Assembly: GCA_041688515.1 (NCBI GenBank)
Contig: JBDNHZ010000331.1
Coordinates: 1 to 7,715, forward strand
Direction of reading: 5' to 3'
DNA from: UBA6176 sp041688515
Lineage (GTDB): Bacteria; Verrucomicrobiota; Verrucomicrobiia; Limisphaerales; UBA9464
DNA: 7,715 nucleotides
Made by a program: the position numbers and the translations under genes. This document shows, in pieces, positions 1 through 5,643 of this stretch (position 1 is its first letter; each line of letters begins with the position of its first letter). The notes beneath the pieces are model-generated. The model was given only the letters and a program-made list of their open reading frames with translations. It made no database searches and was not told the origin of the DNA.

Positions 1-15
1 AGGTAACGAGGCGCA
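1..15. repeat. 15-bp direct repeat, left copy
   Basis: The first 15 bases match 278-292 in 14 of 15 positions (core ACGAGGCGCA, at 6-15 and 283-292). The two copies lie on either side of the 31-195 inverted-repeat element. They are 15 and 82 bases from its ends, so they do not look like a simple target-site duplication. The copy may continue beyond the left edge of the window. Confidence 0.5.
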
Positions 16-30
16 CCTTCGGTCGGGTGG

Positions 31-195
31 GGGGCGCATCTTGACACTGCCCCCCCGGGCGCGCGGGCGTCCTCGCCCGCTGCTGTGCACCACGAGCCCG
101 AGCGGTCCCGCCGTGCGGGACCGCGCCCCCCGGATTTGCCCGGCAAGGTCCGAGATCCCACTTCTCGCATTGGGGGCAGGGTCAAGATGCGCCCC
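31..195. repeat. Structured inverted-repeat element, copy 1
   Basis: A 24-base left arm (31-54, starting GGGGCGCATCTTGAC) is the reverse complement of 172-195 with one mismatch (A46 opposite G180). Between the arms are two perfect hairpins: 63-69 with 74-80 (7 bp, TCCT loop) and 102-111 with 115-124 (10 bp, CGT loop). Together they would fold into a branched structure closed by a long stem. A diverged relative with the same arm sequence lies at 3672-3738, so this is a repeat family rather than a chance palindrome. There is no ORF with protein-like composition inside; the reading frame crossing it is Arg/Pro-rich. It could be a MITE- or REP-like element or a structured RNA. The sequence does not show which. 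Confidence 0.7.
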
Positions 196-362
196 GGGTG
201 GGGGAACCTGCGTGGCACGGGTTGCGCCCCTCCGAAGATCACAGTCTCCTGACGTCGACTGCTACGGGGAGGTGCCGAGGTCACGAGGCGCATTCGGGAC
301 TGAGGACTTCACCGGGATAGATTGCGGTTGAACCCCGGGATGGCCCACACCACTTTAGGCCT
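196..362 (+). other. Non-coding leader upstream of the beta-propeller gene
   Basis: I see no gene here. The stretch must carry the promoter of the gene starting at 363, but I cannot pick out -35/-10 boxes with confidence. It contains the right copy of the 15-bp direct repeat (278-292). Confidence 0.4.
278..292. repeat. 15-bp direct repeat, right copy
   Basis: Matches bases 1-15 with a single difference (C282 where the left copy has A5). It lies in the leader of the beta-propeller gene, downstream of the 31-195 inverted-repeat element. Confidence 0.5.
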
Positions 363-1661
363 ATGACGCAGCGCTTTTCATTGTCTCCCTGGTGCGCCGG
401 CCTGATTGCCGGTGCAGGGATGTTCTCCGCCCAGGCGGCCGACTGGCCCGGTTATCGCGGTCCCTCTGGCAATGGACATTCCCCGGAGAAGATCAGCCAC
501 TCGTGGTCGGGCGACGGACCGAAGGTGTTGTGGCGCGTGCCGAGCAAGGGTGGATTCAGTTCCTTTGTCGTTTCGGCGGGACGTGCGGTGTGTCTGGAGT
601 TGCGCGAATTCAATGGGGTGGAGCAGGAGGCGGTCGTGGCCCGCGATGCGGCATCCGGTAAGGAGTTGTGGGCAAAGGCGCTCGGCACCCTGAAGCTCAA
701 TGACGGCGGCCAGGACGGTACCGCCGCGAACAAGGGGGGCGATGGTCCGCGCTCCACGCCAGCGCTGGATGGCAACCGGGTCTATACCTACTCCGCCAAG
801 CTCGTCCTCCAGTGCTTCGATGCCGCGACCGGCAAGGCAGTTTGGAAACACGATCTCGTGAAGGAATTCGCCGGTCGCAATATCTCCTGGCAGAACGCTC
901 AGTCTCCCGTGATCGAGGGCGATCTGGTCCTGGTGGCAGGCGGCGGTGCCGGACAGTCGCTTCTCGCCTTCGACAAGAAGTCAGGCGAGGTGAAGTGGAA
1001 GGCTTTCGACGAGACCATGACCCACGCCACCCCGGTGGTCGGTGAGATCCTGGGCCAACGCCAGGCGGTGTTCTTCCTCAAGTCGGGTCTGTTGGCCCTC
1101 GACCCGAAGTCGGGCACGGAACTCTGGCGCTATAACTTTCCCTTCGCGGTTTCCACCGCGGCGTCGCCCGTCATTTCCGGAGACATCGTCTATTGTTCTG
1201 CCGGCTACGGCGTGGGAGCGGGAGCCGCCCAGATCACCCGCGAGGGCAGTGCCTGGAAAGCGACCGAGCTGTATCGCAAGCCCGGCAACAAACCCCTCTC
1301 CAATCACTGGTCCACTCCGGTGCTGATCAATGGCTATCTCTACGGGATGTACCATTTCAAGGAGTACGGTTCCGCCCCGGTCAAATGCGTCGATGTGAAG
1401 ACCGGTGAGGTGGAATGGGAGAAGCCGGGCTTCGGCCCGGGTCATGTGATCGCCATCGATGGTCATGTCCTCGCTTTGTCCGATACCGGTGAACTGGTGC
1501 TGATCGCGGCCGCGACCGACGCCTACAAGGAAGTCGCCCGGGCCGATGTCCTTCCGGGCAAGTGCTGGACGACGCCGGTGGTTTCCGGCGGACACGTGTT
1601 CGCCCGGAGCACCGAAGAGGCTGTGTGCCTCGATGTGACCGTCCGCGGCGCGGCGCGCTGA
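363..1661 (+). CDS. Secreted PQQ-like beta-propeller repeat protein
   Basis: A 432-residue exported protein. Residues 1-26 form a signal peptide (Arg4, hydrophobic core, Ala-Gln-Ala before the likely cleavage site). The mature protein opens with DWPGYRGPSGNG, a signature of PQQ-like/BamB-type beta-propellers in Planctomycetota and Verrucomicrobiota. Five blade-closing motifs of the form D-x-x-[ST]-G-x-x-x-W are visible at about residues 95-103, 153-161, 204-212, 247-255 and 344-352; a weaker blade follows at 418-426. In this family the blades usually form a periplasmic propeller that binds partner proteins or a quinone-type ligand. No cytochrome CxxCH motif or dehydrogenase domain is present, so an enzymatic role is unsupported. 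The start at 363 is the only one that keeps the signal peptide intact; only a weak AGG lies upstream. The next gene begins 27 bases after the stop. The family is clear; the function is not. Confidence 0.9.
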   Translation: MTQRFSLSPWCAGLIAGAGMFSAQAADWPGYRGPSGNGHSPEKISHSWSGDGPKVLWRVPSKGGFSSFVVSAGRAVCLELREFNGVEQEAVVARDAASGKELWAKALGTLKLNDGGQDGTAANKGGDGPRSTPALDGNRVYTYSAKLVLQCFDAATGKAVWKHDLVKEFAGRNISWQNAQSPVIEGDLVLVAGGGAGQSLLAFDKKSGEVKWKAFDETMTHATPVVGEILGQRQAVFFLKSGLLALDPKSGTELWRYNFPFAVSTAASPVISGDIVYCSAGYGVGAGAAQITREGSAWKATELYRKPGNKPLSNHWSTPVLINGYLYGMYHFKEYGSAPVKCVDVKTGEVEWEKPGFGPGHVIAIDGHVLALSDTGELVLIAAATDAYKEVARADVLPGKCWTTPVVSGGHVFARSTEEAVCLDVTVRGAAR

Positions 1662-1688
1662 TCGCGTTCGCTCCGATCCGGATTTCTG

Positions 1689-2153
1689 ATGCTCCTGCTC
1701 AAGGGGTTTGCCTGGGCGGCGCTCTGGATCGGTGCAGCGTCTGCCTGGGCCCGTCGTCCCCGCCATTTTTGGATCGCAGGCGGCCTGTGCCTGGCGGTGC
1801 ACGTCGGGCTCTCGTTCGGGCTGGTTTATGATTGGAGCCATGCGGCTGCCCTGAGGGCCACGGCGCTTCAGGTCGAGGCGGTGACGGGATTCCGTTCGGG
1901 CGGTGGGCTCTGGTTCAATGATCTGTTTCTCGCGCTGTGGATCTGGGTGGCGTGGCGGTGGGAGTCGATGGGGCGCCGGGGACGCGGCGTATGGTGGAGC
2001 GGATTCCTGTTCATGGGATTCAACGCCGCCGTGGTCTTCGTCTCAGGACCCGCCCGCTGGATGGGGCTGGCCTGGACCCTGTTCGCCGGGGTGTCTGCAG
2101 TTCGTGACCTGCGACGTCGCGATCCTTCCGGCTCGGCAATCCCGACGCTGTAG
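1689..2153 (+). CDS. Small multi-spanning membrane protein, unknown function
   Basis: A 154-residue protein dominated by hydrophobic stretches: about 3-20, 28-46, 74-90, 100-118 and 123-137, so four or five membrane spans. It has a basic C-terminal tail (RDLRRRDPSG). Trp is frequent, including a WIWVAWRW run at 84-91. Conserved-looking features are DWSH (48-51) and GGLWFND (72-78) at the presumed membrane edges. I do not recognise a named family; it resembles uncharacterised short membrane proteins of Planctomycetota and Verrucomicrobiota. It starts 27 bases after the beta-propeller stop on the same strand, so the two are probably co-transcribed, and a terminator-like hairpin follows at once. 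The + frame starting at 1903 overlaps it out of frame and is not real. Confidence 0.75.
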   Translation: MLLLKGFAWAALWIGAASAWARRPRHFWIAGGLCLAVHVGLSFGLVYDWSHAAALRATALQVEAVTGFRSGGGLWFNDLFLALWIWVAWRWESMGRRGRGVWWSGFLFMGFNAAVVFVSGPARWMGLAWTLFAGVSAVRDLRRRDPSGSAIPTL

Positions 2154-2154
2154 G

Positions 2155-2174
2155 ACGGGCAGGCGGCCCGTTTC
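2155..2174 (+). terminator. Probable intrinsic terminator of the beta-propeller unit
   Basis: A perfect 6-bp GC-rich stem, ACGGGC (2155-2160) with GCCCGT (2166-2171), with a 5-base loop, begins 2 bases after the stop codon of the membrane protein gene. A short TTT and then CCCC follow. The T run is short, so termination may be incomplete. It lies between two convergent genes, where a terminator is expected. Confidence 0.5.
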
Positions 2175-2202
2175 CCCGATCTCCTGCCGCATCTCCCGCG
2201 GG

Positions 2203-3549
2203 TCACCCGGTCAACCAGCGAAGCCACGTTGGCGCGTCCCAGATCACCGGATGCCAGGTCCAGCCGGCGCGGGTCACCACCTCCATCAGGGGGACCTTCA
2301 GCTCGGTCAAATTCAGCTCGAACCCATGGTTGGGATCCGTCCGGACACGGTTCTCTCCGTCGAATTGCACGCCGTAAAGCCGGCGCTGGTCGCGTTGGAA
2401 CAGCACGATTCCGATCTTCGCTTTCCACTTCAGCGAGGCCATGTCCGCTCCGGTTGCCACTTCCCATTGCGCGTCACTCCCGGTGACCCGCACCGACCGG
2501 GTGACGAGATCCAGTCGGAGCCGGAGTCGGTGCGTCCTCTGGAAATGCCTCACCCGCGCGAGATCGACCCAGTGCGGGTCGGTGAAACGCCAGGTGGCGA
2601 TGAATTCGCTCGGGTTGTCGGTGGCAACGATCCGGATTGGAACGCTGATCCGGTTGACCGCAGTCAGTCGGGAGCGCAGCTCGGCTTCCGGAATCGGGGC
2701 TGCCCCCGTCGCCGCCGGAGCCGAGGCGGCCCAGCTCGAGCCCCGGAAGAGAAAGGCGGTCGCGAGAAAAACCAGCAGGCCAATCCCTACGGGAGCCCCG
2801 ACGCTTCGGAGGCGGTTTTTGCGGCTGGCACTCCCCGCGTCCTTCAGCGGGGCCGAGGACGGAACCGCATATCCAGCGGTCGTCATCCGATTCCGGAGCG
2901 TGGCGTCGTTGGGCCCCGTCCAGACTCCCAGCATGACGCCAAAGGGGAGGGCGTAAAGCGGGCCGCCGGTGGGACGTTCGACCCGGTAGCCGCGGACCGA
3001 GTCGCCCCGGCCGCCTTGATTCAGCCCATGATACTGGAGGTAACCCGTCCAGGCCTGCTCAGCAGCGGCGGCCGAACCAAAGCGTGCCAGCAGCACCGTC
3101 GTGCCATCGGCGAAGGGAACGGACCAGGCACCCTGAGCCTCGGTGAGGCTGCTGCCGAAATCTTTTCGGACGTCCCGGAGCAGGTCCGCATCCGCGTCCG
3201 CTCCGAAGAGCCCGGTCACCGCGGCGGTGCGTCTCGCCGCGTCCGGGGGGCCAGCCAGGGTTTCGATCGCCGCCCGTCGCGGCGCATCCTGACGAGCCCA
3301 GCGAAAGGCTTGGATCGAGTGGAAGCCGAGCTGGGGAAGGACGATCAGCCCAAAGAATCCGGCGAACCACAGCACCGGCCGAAGCGATGCTCCGGAGGCC
3401 CGCAGGATTCGTCCGACGGTCAGGCAAACCACCACGCCCAGGCCGAGAAGGGCCAGGACGATTTGCAGCCCGGGATTGGCACGAAGGAGTTGCAGCATTT
3501 CGAGGACGGGGTGGGTGACGGGATGGAGCTTCCGAAGTCCATGACCCAT
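2203..3549 (-). CDS. Three-span membrane protein with a C-terminal soluble domain, unknown function
   Basis: A 448-residue protein of unrecognised family. Hydrophobic segments at about 28-46, 58-76 and 250-268 are likely membrane spans. The part between spans 2 and 3 (about 80-240) is soluble; it contains GAWSVPFADGTTVLLARF (141-158), which has the look of a domain that reads out a small value, and an Ala-rich helix. The C-terminal part (about 285-448) is a separate Trp- and Arg-rich domain with several predicted strands (for example LRLRLDLVTRSVRVTG at 342-357). The start at 3549 gives the longest form. Met18 (3498) would begin just before span 1, and neither has a clear Shine-Dalgarno. The gene converges on the upstream unit with a 49-base gap. 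A 550-codon opposite-strand frame (1903-3555) is a shadow. Upstream lie the second inverted repeat and the intron. Confidence 0.75.
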   Translation of the reverse strand: MGHGLRKLHPVTHPVLEMLQLLRANPGLQIVLALLGLGVVVCLTVGRILRASGASLRPVLWFAGFFGLIVLPQLGFHSIQAFRWARQDAPRRAAIETLAGPPDAARRTAAVTGLFGADADADLLRDVRKDFGSSLTEAQGAWSVPFADGTTVLLARFGSAAAAEQAWTGYLQYHGLNQGGRGDSVRGYRVERPTGGPLYALPFGVMLGVWTGPNDATLRNRMTTAGYAVPSSAPLKDAGSASRKNRLRSVGAPVGIGLLVFLATAFLFRGSSWAASAPAATGAAPIPEAELRSRLTAVNRISVPIRIVATDNPSEFIATWRFTDPHWVDLARVRHFQRTHRLRLRLDLVTRSVRVTGSDAQWEVATGADMASLKWKAKIGIVLFQRDQRRLYGVQFDGENRVRTDPNHGFELNLTELKVPLMEVVTRAGWTWHPVIWDAPTWLRWLTG

Positions 3550-3671
3550 TCGTGACGCGGGACAGGCCTCATCAAGAAGGGGGGCCTACACCCGAAGTTG
3601 TGGGAGGAAACAAGTTTTCCTCCTCGGACGCCATCCGCTTTTGGAGGGATGCGTCCCAGTGGACGAGCTTC

Positions 3672-3738
3672 GGGGCGCATTTTGACGCTGTCCCCCTGCG
3701 CGAAGCGGATTCTCGGAGGCAGGGTCCAGATGCGCCGC
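3672..3738. repeat. Inverted-repeat element, copy 2 (diverged)
   Basis: The left arm 3672-3695 (GGGGCGCATTTTGACGCTGT...) and right arm 3715-3738 are reverse complements at about 18 of 24 positions, with a 19-base spacer. Both arms are recognisably the same sequence as the arms of the 31-195 element (shared GGCGCAT..TGAC.CTG). The interior is far shorter than in copy 1 and lacks its two internal hairpins. Upstream flanks are also partly alike (ACGAG and CTTCGG just before both left arms). It lies upstream of the 2203-3549 gene and ends 18 bases before the group II intron boundary. Confidence 0.65.
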
Positions 3739-3756
3739 CGCAACCCGTGAAGGTGG

Positions 3757-4305
3757 GTGCGTTCGTGGGTGAAAGTCCCACCGGTCGAATCGGACGGTTC
3801 ACGACCGAATGGCCCGGTGCCTGTCCGTCCGCAAGGCGCGGAGGGAATCACCAGTACGGGTATGGAACCGATGGGCCTGAACGAAGGCCGACGCTGGCAG
3901 CGCAGACCACCGTCAATCGCTGTCATCCCCGGCGGGATCGGCGTGGCCCCGCGCCGGCGGGATCGGGAAGGGCAGCCAAAAGTATTGCGGAGAGAGCGGG
4001 CCCGAAGAGCGAGACTCCGTCTCCAACTCAACCCGCTGGACAAGCCGGCCAGTCCAGCAAGGCGGAGAGGGAGTTGGTCCCGCAGTCGGAGTCCTGCGTC
4101 GGAGCGACGAAGCGCCGGTACTGGGTGCGGAGCGAAGGCACCAACCCTGACTGTCGTCGTGATGGTAAACGGGGCGATGGAGCCAGACTCGGAAAGGCGG
4201 ATACGGGAAATGCGTTCGTCCGGTTTGATGAGGGGTGGGTGAGTGCGTGGTGGCGACGACAACGACGGTCTTCAGCCTCCCACCAACCCATTCGCCTACT
4301 CTTCC
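3757..4305 (+). mobile_element. ORF-less group II intron (putative)
   Basis: The segment starts with GTGCG at 3757, the consensus 5' end of group II introns. Next comes the hairpin GTGGG-TGAAAGT-CCCAC (3765-3781), a motif often seen at the start of bacterial intron domain I. The 3' part carries a domain V-like hairpin: CGGA (4198-4201) with TCCG (4219-4222) around a GAAA at 4207-4210, followed by GGTTTGATGAGGGG. Then comes a domain VI-like stem: TGGGT (4236-4240) and TGGTGG (4248-4253) with CCACCA (4280-4285) and ACCCA (4286-4290). CCTACTC (4295-4301) matches the usual 3' end; the exact last base is uncertain. A possible EBS1 (CCACC, 3907-3911) could pair with the five bases just 5' of the intron (GGTGG, 3752-3756). 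No reverse-transcriptase motifs occur in any frame, so mobility would need a protein in trans. It runs opposite to both neighbouring genes. Confidence 0.72.
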
Positions 4306-4370
4306 CCGACCCTGGCCAAGTTGGGGGGACCAGCGAGTCCGAAACTCCGGAAGGGAGGGCGGGGACTCGT

Positions 4371-4397
4371 GGAACTCGTCCCTCCAGGAACTCGTCC
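4371..4397. repeat. Short direct repeat GGAACTCGTCC, two copies
   Basis: The 11-base unit occurs at 4371-4381 and 4387-4397 with a 16-base period, in the gap between the intron and the 3' end of the lipoprotein gene. A small stem, GGGAC (4362-4366) with GTCCC (4378-4382), overlaps the first copy. No T run is present in either direction, so a terminator role is not supported. Confidence 0.4.
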
Positions 4398-4413
4398 GAA
4401 ACGTTCGGGGCTC

Positions 4414-4782
4414 CTACTGCGAGCGGGATTGCTCGATCAATTGCAGGTCGGCCTTCGCCCGTGCATCCCCGTCGGCGGCGCGTTGGAGGAGTTCGGCAAT
4501 GATGGCCTGGGAGGTCTGCTCGACAGACTGGAGTTGTTCGGCAGACAGACCGGGACTGCGCTTGGCCTCCTGGAGGGCGACGACGCCCACCCCCAGGTCG
4601 TTGGTCTTCGCCGCCGCAATGGCCAATTGAACGGCCGGATTCTCCATCGCCTTCCCCAGGGATTTTTCCATCTGGGTCACGCCTTCGGCCGCCGACGGTT
4701 GCCGGGAGCATCCGATGGGTAGGCTCGCGAGGAGAAGGACAGTGGCGGTCAGGGCAGGGGTCTTCATCGGGTACGGGTTCAT
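4414..4782 (-). CDS. Small putative lipoprotein coupled to the prepilin-like gene
   Basis: 122 residues from the ATG at 4782. That ATG overlaps the TGA of the upstream prepilin-like gene (ATGA), which points to translational coupling and decides the start over the longer in-frame ORF beginning at 4860. An ATG five codons later (4767, MKTPALTA) is a plausible alternative and gives a more usual signal peptide. A hydrophobic run ends in SLPIGC, with Cys25 as the likely lipidation site; Pro at -3 makes this lipobox atypical. The mature part is helical: a short MEKSLGKAMEN segment, then EQLQSVEQTSQAIIAELLQ and a GDARAKADLQLIE tail. This pattern recalls uncharacterised Verrucomicrobiota proteins found after prepilin-like genes. 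The function is unknown; an envelope-anchored partner of the prepilin-like protein is an inference from the coupling. Confidence 0.75.
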   Translation of the reverse strand: MNPYPMKTPALTATVLLLASLPIGCSRQPSAAEGVTQMEKSLGKAMENPAVQLAIAAAKTNDLGVGVVALQEAKRSPGLSAEQLQSVEQTSQAIIAELLQRAADGDARAKADLQLIEQSRSQ

Positions 4783-5528
4783 CGTCCGTTGCGACTGTTC
4801 GGGAAGCACCAGAGGCTGTTCTTGTTCGGGTCGGCCAGCAGTTGGTAATACCGTTTCCATTTCAGGTACTCGAAGTGCCCGCCCATCATCCCGACGACCG
4901 CCCCGGTGTTGTGACGCTTGGAAAACCCTTCGGCGGGAGAACTCGATCCGTCGTTGAAATAACCCGGATCCGCCTCGTCCGTCTCCCAGAACATCATGTC
5001 GGTCGGCTGAAAGGACGTCGTCTTGAACGTGCGCCCGGAGGAACCGGCGGACCAGTCGAAGCTCTCGGTGCTGCTGATCACCACGCCGCTCATCAGGTAG
5101 GAGGTGAACTTGATGGTGCTCGACCGCCAGGCCAGCGTGTTGGTCTTGTGTGAGGGACAGAGATACATCTTCCGGCTCTGCATCATCGGGTAGAAAAGAC
5201 CCTTGGTCGGACCGTCATTGGTCGTTCCTCGCGGAAGGGCCTGACCTGGCTTGTAGAGCCAACCTGCCGGCAATGAATTGTTCGCCGCGCCCCCCGCTCC
5301 TCCGCAGTTCGGGGGAGCGATCCGGTCGTTGTTGTCGCCGGCGTACATGGTATGCGCCAGGAGCAGTTGCTTGTTGCTGTTGATGCACTGCGTCCGCATG
5401 GCCTGTTCCTTGGCCTTCGACAACGCCGGTAACAACATCCCTGCCAGAATCGCGATGATCGCGATGACCACCAGCAACTCGATCAGGGTAAACGCGCCGT
5501 GGGACGTTGGGGTGCGGTTGGTTTTCAT
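4779..5528 (-). CDS. Prepilin-type (type IV pilin-like) N-terminal methylation protein
   Basis: 249 residues. A short basic leader precedes GAFTLIELLVVIAIIAILAG (11-30), the class III prepilin signal recognised and methylated by a PilD-type peptidase. Glu17 is the fifth residue if cleavage follows Ala12, and the sixth if it follows Gly11. The globular part has four Cys residues (48, 75, 124, 241). It contains MYAGDNNDRIAPP (61-73), typical of the large Verrucomicrobiota/Planctomycetota pseudopilin paralogue group. Near the C-terminus, RHNTGAVVGMMGGHFEYLKW (205-224) corresponds to the family's H-x9-DG-H-x-E-x-L box, but the Asp is replaced by Gly. Such proteins are usually secretion or surface pseudopilins with unknown cargo. 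The ATG at 5528 has no clear Shine-Dalgarno. The gene follows the methyltransferase by 115 bases and overlaps the lipoprotein gene by ATGA. Confidence 0.9.
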   Translation of the reverse strand: MKTNRTPTSHGAFTLIELLVVIAIIAILAGMLLPALSKAKEQAMRTQCINSNKQLLLAHTMYAGDNNDRIAPPNCGGAGGAANNSLPAGWLYKPGQALPRGTTNDGPTKGLFYPMMQSRKMYLCPSHKTNTLAWRSSTIKFTSYLMSGVVISSTESFDWSAGSSGRTFKTTSFQPTDMMFWETDEADPGYFNDGSSSPAEGFSKRHNTGAVVGMMGGHFEYLKWKRYYQLLADPNKNSLWCFPNSRNGR

Positions 5529-5589
5529 GGAGACACTGGGTCGCTGTGCGTCGGGGAGCCTTCCGGGAATTGGAACCCGAGGCTAGGAA

Positions 5590-5629
5590 CCTCCCGGTCC
5601 GGGTCAAGCTCGCCGAGACCCCCGGGAGG
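5590..5629 (-). terminator. Possible terminator hairpin after the methyltransferase gene
   Basis: CCTCCCGG (5590-5597) pairs perfectly with CCGGGAGG (5622-5629), an 8-bp GC-rich stem with a 24-base loop, 14 bases downstream of the methyltransferase stop in its reading direction. On that strand it is followed by TTCCTAG rather than a clear T run. It may be a weak or Rho-assisted terminator, or a processing/attenuation site before the prepilin-like gene. Confidence 0.35.
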
Positions 5630-5643
5630 GCGCGCGCGTCGTC

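Noticed and set aside
981..1841. 286-codon open frame on the - strand
   Set aside because: It is antisense to the beta-propeller gene, which has clear family motifs; the translation is low-complexity and motif-free.
1903..3555. 550-codon open frame on the + strand
   Set aside because: It is antisense to the 2203-3549 gene and overlaps the 3' end of the membrane protein at 1689-2153. Its translation is Arg/Gly/Pro-rich with no signal, span or motif, as expected of a shadow in GC-rich DNA.
3672..3738. Inverted repeat as a Rho-independent terminator
   Set aside because: There is no T run after either arm, and no + strand gene feeds into it. The sequence is shared with the 31-195 element, so a repeat family explains it better.
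3757..4242. 161-codon + frame beginning exactly at the intron's GTG
   Set aside because: The GTG is the conserved intron 5' end. The translation is Arg/Pro-rich and is best explained as structured RNA read as protein.
3552..4502. 316-codon + frame and overlapping long - frames (3420-4262, 4028-4711) across the intergenic region
   Set aside because: They run across the inverted repeat and the intron and have shadow-like composition. None contains reverse-transcriptase or other recognisable motifs.
4783..4860. N-terminal extension of the lipoprotein to ATG 4860
   Set aside because: It would place 26 polar residues before the signal peptide and overlap the prepilin-like gene by 82 bases. The ATGA start at 4782 is better supported.
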